A DNA stretch of 64,000 nt, taken from assembly GCA_009193035.1 (NCBI GenBank), contig SWDT01000253.1, forward strand, positions 53,252-117,251, in the 5' to 3' direction. The notes under the pieces were generated by a model, which worked only from the letters and a program-made list of their open reading frames with translations, was not told the DNA's origin and ran no database searches. The position numbers and the translations under genes are program-made. Of the stretch, positions 42,010 to 52,152 are shown piece after piece. Position 1 is the stretch's first letter. The number at the start of each line of letters is the position of its first letter. This DNA comes from Halicephalobus mephisto. Its lineage: Eukaryota > Nematoda > Chromadorea > Rhabditida > Panagrolaimidae.

Positions 42010-42164
42010 TCGCAGTACATATAACCACTAACGACCATCGTTGACAACGATGGCGGCAAGAGTCCTTGTGTGTTGCTAGCAGCAAAGAACGCGACGGGCA
42101 TGAAAGTCCAGTCAAGCTTTTCCTCGGGCACTCGTTGTCTATTTCTCGATGCTCTTTCGTCTCT
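42010..42164 (-). CDS. unrecognised exon downstream of the MIF gene
   Basis: After a TACTTACAG acceptor (42165) the minus strand is open for about 50 codons, including VPEEKLDWTFMPVAFFAASN and TQGLLPPSLSTMVV. It lies about 130 bp after the stop of the MIF-family gene on the same strand, past an AATAAA signal, so it could be the next cistron of an operon or the 5' part of the exons at 40.7-41.0 kb. The plus strand shows a GTAAGT donor at the same place, so antisense coding is an alternative. Confidence 0.4.
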
Positions 42165-42293
42165 CTGTAAGTACTTTTGCTAAATAACTATTTCCTTTAT
42201 TCAGACATTCAAAACTCATTTCTTTTCTATAGGGGGTTTCAGAATTGGAAACAAGTGACCTTTCAGTCTCGGGCATATATCAACTTTCCCAGT

Positions 42294-42697
42294 CTACTGT
42301 CTGCTGAGGAGCTTCTGGATTGTAGTCCCGGCTTTCCCGACGAAGCCGGGATTCAAGTCGCTGAATTCAATAATGACCCTTTCAGCAGGAATCTGGAGCC
42401 CGTTCGAAAGCCATTCCGAAATTTGCCTACTGAATTCAGCGTTGGACTCGGGGTTGAAGATCCCGATCGCTTTAATCTGAAAAAATACGCAATTACTGAA
42501 AATCCTGCAAACCAAACCTCCAAAACAACAGTTCCTTGAGTTGACGGGAGTCCCCCGAGGGTCAGTCTCTGATTGTCGTTGATTTGGATAAAAATGTTCC
42601 CTGGAGGTTTGTTCAAAGTACTTCCTAGAAATTCGACGAATTTCTGGTCGAATTCCTTTGGCAATTGCTTATCAGTAGTGACAACAACGACAGGCAT
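42294..42697 (-). CDS. MIF/D-dopachrome tautomerase family protein (a)
   Basis: Two exons (complement 42518-42697 and 42294-42476) separated by a 41-nt intron encode 120 aa, the usual MIF length. Pro2 directly after Met1 (MPVVVV) is the catalytic base of the family. The FGG-type turn appears as LGG, and the second exon holds KAIGIFNPES, IPAERVIIEF and the C-terminal helix. MIF proteins form trimers with tautomerase activity and act as cytokine-like or stress proteins; nematodes carry several copies. A TTTCAG acceptor lies 3 nt before the ATG, suggesting trans-splicing. It is divergent from the second MIF gene at 43776. Confidence 0.9.
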
Positions 42698-42779
42698 AAT
42701 CTGAAACAATAATAATGCGAAAAAAATTTAAAAAATAAAAATAAAAATTGAAAATTATATGGACACAAATTTCCAGAAC

Positions 42780-43250
42780 AACACGGAAAAAGGATGCAAC
42801 AGAGAGTCGAGTACAGCAGCAAATTGCCAGATTTATCATTTTTATCATTTCTGCATTTCTCTCGCCCTTTGCGCGCAAATTCAAAAATGCAAAAAAATCA
42901 AATTTCCTAAATATAAATATTTTTAAATTTTAGGATAATTATAAAAAATAGGAAAAAAGCTAGTATATTTCTGATGTGATTTGCCAGATTTATTTTTTTT
43001 ATCATTTCTGTAAAGTTCGCTTCCTTTGCGCGGGAATTCAAAAATTTAAAAAATCATATTATTATAATAATAAAATTTTTTACGAAATTTATTCAATAAG
43101 GAATTTTAGAATTTTAGGAAATTTTAAAATTTAGGTAAAAAATGAAAAAAAAATAAATCGATTTCCAACTCGCTCACCGGTTTTGCCGTTTTTTCCATTT
43201 TTACAATTCTCTCGCCCTTTGCGCGCAAATTCAAAAATTTTTAAAATATA
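42780..43250. repeat. family G repeat copies between the two MIF genes
   Basis: Three diverged units (about 42785-42895, 42945-43035 and 43140-43240), each with tgccagattt or ttttgccg, a T-rich block and cccttTGCGCGcaaattcaaa. Same family as 23.8-24.3 kb and 27.3-28.0 kb. They sit in the shared upstream region of the divergent MIF pair. Confidence 0.75.
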
Positions 43251-43775
43251 ATTTTTTCAATTTTAACAGTTTAAACACAAATAAAAAATAGAAATTTCAA
43301 TGAATTATTTTTTAAAAATATTTAAGAAAAATAAAGTTTTAATTCGATCCCTATTAAGACACAAATTTTGGACCTTTTTTGAACGATTAATCAATGATTG
43401 GTCTTCCGATAAAAAATGCGAACGTGCAATATCAAAAACGAAAAAACAAAAATTAAGGTACACTTTCAGTAGTGAACGCTGTGGTCCCATTACTGGTTGG
43501 TTATTTTAAATTCTAAAATTAAAAAAAAAATAAAAACTTTAAAAATTATAAAAAAATAAAAAGAAATTATTAAAAAAATAAAAATTTTCCAAATTTTAAA
43601 TTATTAAATTATAAAAAAATATAAATTATTAAATTATTTTAAAAAAGTAAAAATTTTCTAAATTAAAAAAAATACTAAAATCCCAAAAATCAAATTCTAA
43701 AAGATTTTCTAAATTAAAAAATTTTTAATTTTTAATTCATAAATCCCAAAAATTTCAGAACTCTAAAACTCCAAA
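43251..43775. other. upstream region of the second MIF gene
   Basis: A 200-bp patch at 43300-43510 has fairly normal composition and is open on both strands (61-69 codons) without splice sites or homology. The rest is AT-rich, ending in a TTTCAG site at about 43757 close to the ATG. Confidence 0.5.
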
Positions 43776-44168
43776 ATGCCATTTGTTACGTTCGTAACTA
43801 ATCTTCCTGAAGATAAACTCGGTCCAGGATTCAACCAAAAATTAAATAAAATTCTTTCTACTGCCATTCCTGAAAAGGAACCATGGCAATTTGCCATCAA
43901 TGTAATTTCCACAAAAAATTTCACTTTCGGTACTTCTGACGATCCAGCAGCAATGTTAATTGTAAAATTTCAAAATTATCATTTATTTTCAAATCAAAAT
44001 TTCCAGATTAAAGCTTTCGGAATTTACAATCCAGAAAGTTGCAAACGTTATTCAAAAGCAATCGGAGAAGCCATCCATCAGGAAATCGGGTTGTCTCCTT
44101 CTCGATTCCTCATCGATTTCGCCGACACTCCCGCCACTCACGTAGGATTCAATCTGACTACTTGTTAA
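43776..44168 (+). CDS. MIF/D-dopachrome tautomerase family protein (b)
   Basis: Exons 43776-43961 and 44007-44168 encode 115 aa, exactly the family length. Pro2 follows Met1 (MPFVTFV). The core has FTFGTSDDPAAMLI joined to IKAFGIYNPE, then LSPSRFLIDFAD. The 45-nt intron is in phase and has no stop, so an unspliced reading would still give an open frame with 15 extra residues; the alignment with the paralogue favours splicing. It is clearly diverged from the neighbour at 42294, so the duplication is not recent. Its stop lies only 20 bp from the stop of the convergent chromodomain gene. Confidence 0.9.
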   Translation: MPFVTFVTNLPEDKLGPGFNQKLNKILSTAIPEKEPWQFAINVISTKNFTFGTSDDPAAMLIVKFQNYHLFSNQNFQIKAFGIYNPESCKRYSKAIGEAIHQEIGLSPSRFLIDFADTPATHVGFNLTTC

Positions 44169-44188
44169 CTTCAAAAACTTCAAAATTT

Positions 44189-46109
44189 TCATCTTAAAAA
44201 CTGCTTCAATCCATCGAGAAAAAATTCCCGATGAAATTCTATTACTTCATGTTCAATTTTAGTTATATTAACAGGGGGATCTGGGTCTTTTCTAAATTGT
44301 TCCCTATGATGAAATAAAACATCTACACCTGCGTTTTCACTTTTGGCCAGTAATTCCCCAGTAAAAAGTTTTTTTTGTAAAAGATATTTGTCGTTAACAA
44401 GTTCCCGGATATCATGGCAAGTTTTTATCCGCCATTGTAAATCCTCACATCGTTTTTCGTCTGGAGGAAGCCGGAATCTACCGCATAAATTCGTGTAAAG
44501 AAGACATATTTGAGATTCTAGAGCTTCAATTTCATCCCGTATTTTTCTCATAAGAATTCCATGGGCTTTTTTGATGATTCTGAATTCCCTCAGGGCTTCA
44601 GTGCCTTCTAATTCATCTTCGTCAATAATTACGCAGCATTCATAGCCAGCCACAATACATAGATATTTCTTAGGAAAACTCAATTCAGCATAAATGTAGC
44701 GAAGTTTTTCTTTCTGAAAAATAACCATCAGATATCGAAACGCTCCCTAAGAATTACTGTATTTTTAGTTACAATTTTTGGATATCAGATACTCCCACAT
44801 GAAAATTGATATTCAAAAGTAGATAAGTCATGTACCCATCTATCCCAATCTAGACGTTTTTAAACCCGTCTAATTATAATACATAAATCAATTACAAAAT
44901 CATTATGTAGGTTACTTGGGTTTCTAAAAACTTCTAGAATCCGAGCAAATTCGTAAACGTATTTCTAATCTTTTATAACATTGTAGTTATAGAAAACTCA
45001 CACGAAATTCCCTTTCAGAAATGTCAGAGTTTAGGACTGGGACCGATTTGTCATCAGTAAATTCGTGATTGTAGGTGTAGTTGACAAATTCGAGTTTCTG
45101 ATCGTGGAGAAGGATAAAATCAGAAAGATCAATAGGCTGAGTCGATTCTGCGGATCTGTAATCCGAAATCGGAAGTATCGTGTGTTCTCCTCGGGATCTA
45201 CGAGCATGACTAAAAATAGACAACTATATGTAGAAAATACACTATTATCAACAAGATTATACATAAAAAAATGAAATTTTTATATAAAAAATTCAAGAAC
45301 AACTTACTTTGCACTTCCAGGTGTGGCGGTGGAATGTCTGTCTTTCGTGGGGGTTTTGTTTGGACTGGTTTCTCTGGACTTACTTATGGATTTCTTCTTA
45401 GATCCGGATTCTTCCTTATTGCTTGGAATCTCGCTTGGAGATTGTTCATTGGAATTATCAGCATCGAGTTCAACAGACTTAGAACTGCAAACAAAAATAA
45501 ACCAAATATGCAAATTTACAACTCACAATCGAGATGAATTCCTTCGGTTATCGTCTATGGCTATCTAAAACAAACAATCCAAGTTTATCTGAAAATAACC
45601 GTCAATCACCTTCTTAGCACGGCGATCAGGAGTACTTCCGGCTCCAGAATCCTGAGACGTCCTCTTTGCACTTTGTTTTTTGACTTCTGGGGTCTTGCGG
45701 ATACGTTCGTGGAACTCCTTCAGGATTTTCTGACATTTTCCCTGGAATTTTTATATAAAATAAATACAAAAGATCTTGCACAAAATAACTTTAGAAATTT
45801 CATACAAATTAAAGAATTTTATACAAAATAACTTTTAAGTTTATATATGAAATTTTCTAAGTTTTCATATATGAAGCAATTTGCAAATTTTTATATAAAA
45901 TAATCGAAAATTGTTGCACAAAGTGATTTTAAACGTATTTTATATATGAAGTCATTTTGAATTTTCGTACATATTTGAAAATTTCTTACTAAATTACTCT
46001 CAGGTTCCCAAGTGTTCTCGTCATCGGAATAACCCTTCCATTTAATGAGGAACTCGTATCTGCCACGGACGAATCGGGAATCCACGATTTTCTCGACTTC
46101 ATATGACAT
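44189..46109 (-). CDS. chromodomain protein with unassigned C-terminal region
   Basis: Six exons (complement): 45990-46109, 45610-45741, 45527-45564, 45308-45484, 45002-45209 and 44189-44713, about 399 aa, all phases consistent. Residues 1-40 hold an N-terminal chromodomain ([31 protein letters not shown]). The aromatic cage residues Tyr3, Trp24 and Tyr27 are present, so methyl-lysine binding (H3K9 or H3K27) is likely. Residues about 41-155 are a Lys/Ser/Thr-rich linker with [13 protein letters not shown] sites. Residues about 157-399 form a conserved-looking block ([39 protein letters not shown]) followed by probable helices. It is not a chromoshadow, SET or MRG domain that I can recognise. 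A CBX/CEC-type chromatin reader in the nucleus is the best guess. Confidence 0.75.
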
Positions 46110-46445
46110 TGCTGATAGGGAGATCAAAAAATAAAATTGGGCAAGACCCAAAGTGGAAAAACAAGAAGATCCGGTCAAATTTCCCGAGTTAATGGACGCT
46201 GCAGTTTGCGCGCCAAAAACTCTTGTGCTTTATCCGAAAAGGATTCATATATGGATTTCATTTGCAATGTAAAATCAACCAGTTATGCACATTTAATTTC
46301 GAGTTTGATTAATATCTATAAAAGTTAAAATAAAATTGTGATTTTTGATCTTTTTAAGACTTTTGAAGCCATAAAGTCGAAAACGTCCTTTGCGCAAGAT
46401 TATATCACTTTCGATCGCCATTTATGTTTGTTTTTCTAGTGGAAA
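46110..46445. promoter_or_regulatory. shared divergent promoter region
   Basis: 336 bp between the start codons of the chromodomain gene (minus) and the HutF-like gene (plus). It has near-normal composition with a ctgcagtttgcgcgc block. Both 5' ends and promoters must lie here, so the two genes may be co-regulated. No specific factor site is claimed. Confidence 0.5.
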
Positions 46446-48368
46446 ATGGCCGGCTGTTTTGATTTCCGGGGTAAAATCGTTGCTCCAAAACTTATTTGGC
46501 TTGATGATAGATTCCTTTCTGATCAAAAAGTAAAAATCGGACTCGACGGAGAGATCTTGGAAATAGGAGAGAACGTCTTTGGGGACGAAGTTATCCCTTT
46601 AGCCGATACAGTTATTGTTCCCGGATTTGTGAATGCTCATTCCCATGCCTTCCATCGGTACCTCCGAGGACACACGGGGATCGGGCACAATGAAGCGGAC
46701 AGCTTCTGGAAATGGAGAGAGGCCATGTATGCCCTGGTCGAAAACATTGATTACAGCAACTTCAAAGAGGTTTGGTTGTATAAGTATATGGATAAAAATT
46801 TAAAAATATAGAAAAGTACGAGAAATACATACAAATAAGTAATATATAAATGAATACAAAAATATAAAAGCGTACAAATGTATAGAAAATATTTATATGA
46901 ACCATTCCTGCATAGCCTAAAATCGCGACCGCCAGATTTTAAATAATTGAAATTCTACAATTTCAAGCATTTTAAAAAGCTCTCAAATCCTACCTTGATC
47001 TACTTACATTCTAAAACTAAACGATAAATGGAACAATACTGGAAATTTAATAGATATTTGGAATTTCGTTTTTGGGTAACTTGATGCTTCCACGGTTGCG
47101 AGTGGATTCTCTCGCACCCTGATGAATTGGCGGCTAATCAGTGTAATGGTAAATCTGGTAATTTGACCGATTTTCACTTTGATTTTTTATATTTTTTTTG
47201 CTTTTTAAAATTGTATTAATTTATATATTAAATTGTATATATCGGTTTTCAGCTGTGCAAGGGGACATTCGAAGAAATGTTAAGTGCCGGAATCACCACC
47301 GTGGGGGAGTTCCATTACGTCCACCACGGCTCGACCAAGTTCGAACTCGACGGAGCCGTCTTCGAGGCCGCCCGGGAAGCAGGAATCAGATTGGTCTTGA
47401 TTGAAACCCTCTACATGAGGGCTGGATTCACCAGTACTACTGTAGAACCAAAGCAGTGGAGATTCGGATCGAGTTTTGAGGAATTTTTGGAAAATTTGGA
47501 AACTTTAAAAAGAAAATGTTCGAAAAATTCGACTTTGGCTGTTGCAGGTAAATTTTCGAAAATAATTTTTATTTTTTATTTTGTAGCTCATTCTACTCGG
47601 GCCGTGGATCCAGAATCGATCCAGAAACTTTGGAACTTCGCGGTCCAGGAAAATATGGCCTTCCACGTCCACCTCGAGGAGCAGCCCAAGGAACTCCAGG
47701 ACTGCATGGACTCACTCCACCGTCTTCGTCCTAGTGAATTAATCCTGGACAAGATCCCCCCTCCAAGAGATAACTTGACTGCAGTACACTGTACCTACAC
47801 CCAGAGGTCCGAACTCGACGAATTCCTGAAATCCGGAGTCAAGATCTGCATTTGTCCCTTGACTGAGGGGTTCCTGGGGGACGGGATACCCGAAATCAAC
47901 GAAAAAGACGAAATTTGCCTCGGAACCGACTGCAACAACAGGATTTGTTTCCTGGAAGAAATGCGTTGGGTCACTTACTGTCAAAATGTAAATTTTCTGA
48001 ATTATTTAAAAATTTAATTTCAAAAAATTAAAATTTTCTAAATTATTTAAAAATTTAATTTTCGAAATAATTTAAAAAATTAATTTTTGTAATTTTAGAT
48101 GAAAAATAACAAAAGAAATGCCTGTGGCTTGGATTCTGTCAAGCTCCTGAAAGTGGCTACCGTAAACGGAGCTCGATCCCTGAAGTTGGAGAAGGTTGTC
48201 GGAGAATTTAAGCCGGGATTCCAGTTTGATTTTGTGGCTTTCGACATCAAAAGTAAAAAATTGAACCATTTTGAAAACGAAAATCAGATTCTTGATGCTC
48301 TAGTTTTCGCCGGCGGTAATCAAGAAGTCCGTGCCGTAGGGGTTGGAGGAGTTGGGCGATTTTATTGA
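46446..48368 (+). CDS. formimidoylglutamate deiminase-like amidohydrolase (HutF type)
   Basis: Exons 46446-46769, 47253-47547, 47587-47987 and 48099-48368 give about 429 aa, the HutF size. Amidohydrolase metal and active-site motifs are present: VNAHSHAFHR (His65, His67), the HutF-characteristic DSFWKWREAMY, GEFHYVHHG, FHVHLEEQ, VHCTYTQ, and GTDCNNR carrying the strand-8 aspartate (bacterial HutF usually has Asp-Ser, here Asp-Cys). HutF hydrolyses N-formimidoyl-L-glutamate to N-formylglutamate and ammonia in histidine degradation, presumably in the cytosol. Other amidohydrolases of the guanine-deaminase/TRZ group are the alternative, but the SFWKWRE stretch points to HutF. The intron 47548-47586 is only 39 nt, in phase and stopless. 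It is convergent with HSCB, 29 bp apart. Confidence 0.8.
46770..47252. other. intron 1 of the HutF-like gene
   Basis: 483-nt intron, phase 0, with a few CG-containing patches (46915-46940, 47080-47160) but no exon signature. Confidence 0.6.
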
Positions 48369-48397
48369 TCCTCACATGGCTATATTTCAAAAATAAA

Positions 48398-49393
48398 CTA
48401 ATTTCCTAGTTTCTTTCTGATCAATTTTACAGTTCTTTCGAAATATCGCATCCGATTCAGGGCGTCTCTGGCTTCTTCGTTTTTGCCTTTTTCGAAATTC
48501 TTTGAAATTTCATCCATAAGCTCATCCACTTTCTGCTGTGTAATTGTTAACTTCTGCTCCAGAATCTTCTGATCACTAGTTTCTTCTATTGCTTCGTTCA
48601 TTTCCAGCATCTCCATGGCGAATTCCGGATCAGTCACGCCTTCGTCTAAAATTTACGCAAAAACTATTAAAAATTAAGGATTTCATATAAAAGTTTTAAA
48701 AATATATAAAAAAGTCAGAAACTTCATATAAAAATATAAAAAAAGGAAATTTCTGTTAAAAAAATTAAAAATTTTAAATTTTATATAAAAAAACTTCAAT
48801 TTTTATTTGAAAATTTCAAATTTTAATTTAAAAAAGTGGAAATTTTTATAAAAAAGTGAGAATTTTCATTAAAAAATTGAAATTTTCATTAAAAAAGTGA
48901 AAATTTTTAATAAAAAAGTGAAAATTTTTAATAAAAATTTGAAAATATTTAACTATACCTGTATTGGACAGTTCTAGCATGTAAACGGCCCTTGTTTTTG
49001 GGTTGGAAAGAGTCTTATAGGCTTGATTGGCGAAGCTTGAGTGAATATCGGCATATTTTTTTTCTTCTTCCGTGTGTAGTCCGAATTTGTCTGGATGAAC
49101 AACTGACTGTAACATCCGGAATTTGTTTTTTAGTCCTTCTTGGTCAATAGAAAAATCGTTTTTCAAGCCAAAATAGTCAAAAAAGTTTTGACCGACCCTC
49201 ACGGGCTGGATGACGTTGCAGAAGGAGCAAAAAACGCCTGGACGGTCCGTGATCGGAGAGCTGCATTTCCAGCAAACCAGAGATCCAGAACCGGCCCTGG
49301 AGGTGCTGGATTTCAAACAACTGTAAAAAATTACAAATTAATTTACAAATAAAACAACTACCTGTAAAAATAAGGTCGAATTAACGTCTTCAT
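48398..49393 (-). CDS. HSCB/Jac1-type mitochondrial iron-sulfur co-chaperone
   Basis: Exons (complement) 49362-49393, 48959-49320 and 48398-48645 encode about 213 aa. The N-terminus MKTLIRPYFYSCLKS is basic and hydroxylated like a mitochondrial targeting peptide. A metal-binding CWKC and CSFC pair (residues 27-45) follows, as in animal HSCB. The J-domain has the HPD motif at residues 86-88 (SVVHPDKF). The C-terminal HSCB domain starts at TDPEFAMEMLEMNE, the region that contacts the scaffold ISCU. HSCB delivers ISCU to the mitochondrial Hsp70 for Fe-S cluster transfer. In C. elegans the counterpart is a dnj gene. The ATG at 49393 is chosen because the 32-nt first exon joins in phase. Confidence 0.95.
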
Positions 49394-50458
49394 CGAACAA
49401 GTCTGAAAATTCAAAAATCAGAATCGGGAGTTTGTCCTGGAGATGACGGTTCTCAAGTAGCCGTGACGTAATCACATGTTACGGAAAATTGATATATGAA
49501 TACCTGCAAAAAATAAAAATTAATTTTTTTAAATTAAAATTTCGGAAAAAACATCCAAAACCACGACAAATGATTTGAACTTTGTTTCGGAAATGCTAGT
49601 AGTCAAGAAACTACGGTGAAATAAAAAAAGATATATGAAATACTTTCGAAAACGAAAATTAACATTGTTTTTATAAAAATTTCAAAATAAGATCTAAAGT
49701 TACAAAACTCCAAATCCTATTCCGAAAGTATTAACTACCGAACAATCGTCGTAAAATCATATATTGAATAAAGTGATATATGAAAATCTAAAAAATTATT
49801 TTCTTTTTATTGAAATAATTTTTCCAAAACTTCAAAATTGCAATCATATCCGTAATCTACTTTAAATACACTATGAAGTAGTTGTGATATAATCATAAAT
49901 TACACAACAGCGATATATGAAAATTTTTAAAAAATGAAAAATAATTTTTCAAAACTTCAAAATCACAATCATATCCAAAATTTGCTTTAAAGGTAATACT
50001 TCATTCAGTCATCATTAGAATACCGTAAGTTATATAAAAACGATATATGGGAATTTATAAAAAATAAGAATTAGTTTTTTATCAAGACGGTCTTTCGAAA
50101 TGAAAGAAGGGAGCGTCGACATCACGTCCCAACACGATCAGAGCCTGATTTGAAATGCGCGCCTCTGTCGACAAACGGCTGTCTTGCGAAGTAGTTCGCT
50201 CGTCAAGTTGCCAAACATTTTTTACCTTTCTTCCTCGTTATCTCTCGTGTCTGTTACGATACTTGTTTCTCGTTTTCATCTTAATGTACATTATCAATTC
50301 CCCCGTCGGAAGAGTGGATTTCGACAGGTTTAGGATTTTGAAATTGTTAAATTTCCGCAATTTTAAAGTTGTCCTTTTTTTTGAATTTGATTTTTTCTAC
50401 TTTCTGAATTATTAAAAGTGCTTTTTCAGTTTCACCTCCTTCGTCCAAATCGATCAAT
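49394..50458. promoter_or_regulatory. divergent intergenic region, HSCB / G3BP
   Basis: Holds three to four diverged 130-150 bp units with acagcgatatatgaaaattt (49480-50070). From 50095 on it has normal composition with cggtctttcg and gtcgacatcacgtccc, followed by a pyrimidine-rich stretch (50215-50280) that looks like the G3BP core promoter or 5' leader. An acceptor-like CTTTTTCAG ends at 50429, 30 nt before the G3BP ATG, a plausible trans-splice or 5'UTR splice site. Confidence 0.5.
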
Positions 50459-51961
50459 ATGCAGCAAATCGCCGGTGATCCCGCTACTGAATGCAAGCCT
50501 GATATCCAGAGTAAGTGGAAACTCGCCACCTCGTAATTCATATATAAAACCCATTTCCAGAAGTTGCTACTATTTTTGCTAACACTTATTACACTGGACT
50601 CTACGACGATCGTGCCAAGTACTTTGCTGAAAATGCTCCCTACTGCCATCACAATGGTGTCGTTTACAACGGACGTGAAGCTTTCGTTAGTTTCGGTCAG
50701 ATTGAGAAGATCGTCATTCGCTCCATTAACTCTGTTCTTGCTGCTCCCAACAATATTCTTGTTCAAGTTACCGGACACTACCGCTTAACCGATGACTACG
50801 AGTTCGCTGAATCCTTCATCTTGAGTTCCGTTGGCGACAAGCACTACGTCATCTCTGCCGGTTGTTTCAAATGGGTCGACAAGTGCCCTCCTGGTTTCCG
50901 TTGTTCTCTCGATGAGTCTCAAGACGGTACTCCGGTCATCATCGAAAACGTTACTCAAAACGGCATTCATACCGAAAAATTGGACAATGTTGACCAACCG
51001 ATCGTCAATGGAATTCAAGAAGTCCACCACAACGGCACAAACGGTACTAATGGCACTGCTCCAAAGGTACTTTCAAACGAATTAGACCAAGCAAAGGTGG
51101 CCGACACCAACGAGATTGAGGATTCGAAGAACTCGCCCGAGGATAACACTGACACCGAGGCCGTTAAGGATGCCGATGCCACTCCTCCCAAGAGCTTTTC
51201 TGTTGTCCACGTTGGTGATTTCAAGATGCAAAAAAAGCCACCCAATAACGCGATTGTCACTGACTTGAAGAAGCATTTCGCGACCTACGGAAAAGTTCGT
51301 CACATTAATATACCTAGGAAAGTTATCCATGGAGATATTCCTCTCTATTTGTTTGTTGAATTCAACGACGGTGATGCTAGTACCAAAATATTTTCCGAAA
51401 GTATTCCTGTAGGTTTTTGGAATTCTATACAATTTTAAAATTTCGTGTTTTGCGTTTCTGTTTTGTTTATTATCGTTTTTTTAGGAAACTCGTGGTTCTC
51501 GTCAGTGTGTCGTGCAACAAGTCAATTTCCCGACCATGAAGTACAGCGGTACAATCACCATTTCTGAAGCTCGACCTGGGTACAATAACGATGAATATCG
51601 TCCTAGTAGTAAAAACATCGGAAAAGTTGGCAAAAAGGATACAGATGAGAAGATTGTTGCTGAAAAAAGAACTATTCTTAGTACCATTACTTCTGAACAT
51701 CCTGTTGTTCCCCACCAGAAACCTCCATCTGAGCGTAATATTATTGACAAGAAACCGGCTGATAATGTTTTCACAAACCGTCGCTCTTTTCCTCCTCGTT
51801 TCAAGAATGAGTCTGGTGGCATTAAGGAACTGACCAATGGCAATTCGACTGTTACCGGTAAATCTAATAACCCTGGTGCGACTACTGGTCGCAATCGCTA
51901 CAATTGGGACGAGAAAAACAACCGTAGTGATCTCTCCAAAGTAGCGACGAAAAATTTCTGA
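50459..51961 (+). CDS. gtbp-1: G3BP / Rasputin stress-granule protein
   Basis: Exons 50459-50510, 50561-51408 and 51485-51961 encode about 458 aa. Residues 10-135 form an NTF2-like domain (ATIFANTYYTGLYDDRAKYF; HHNGVVYNGREA; ILVQVTGHYRLTDDYEFAES). An acidic linker with several NG and NGT repeats and an EDNTDTEAVKDAD block follows. An RRM with RNP-2-like VVHVGDF and RNP-1-like LYLFVEF spans about residues 243-325. This NTF2L-acidic-RRM order is diagnostic for G3BP, the RNA-binding nucleator of stress granules in the cytoplasm. Oddity: the C-terminal basic tail has RRSFPPRF and TGRNRYNW but no RGG repeats, which G3BPs usually carry. Codon usage looks highly-expressed, unlike its neighbours. CTF18 follows 191 bp downstream on the same strand. 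Confidence 0.93.
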
Positions 51962-52152
51962 ATCTCTTATAGATTCTACGGGTTTTGGTTATTAAACAGT
52001 TGTTTTGTACTTTTCAAAGTAAAGGTTCACCGTGAATTCCTCAATTTACGGTCTATGAATATAAACATCTACAGTATTTGTTTAATTACGTTTTATATCG
52101 TTTTTATATTTTTAAATTTATAGTTTTTTAGTTTATAATGTTTGTTTTAAGG

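Noticed and set aside
45271..45568. Plus-strand frames over the chromodomain gene
   Set aside because: Antisense to the Ser/Lys-rich linker exons, no homology.
50347..51432. Minus-strand reading frames over the G3BP gene
   Set aside because: They are antisense shadows of a strongly biased coding sequence; the sense frame has the NTF2-like and RRM domains.
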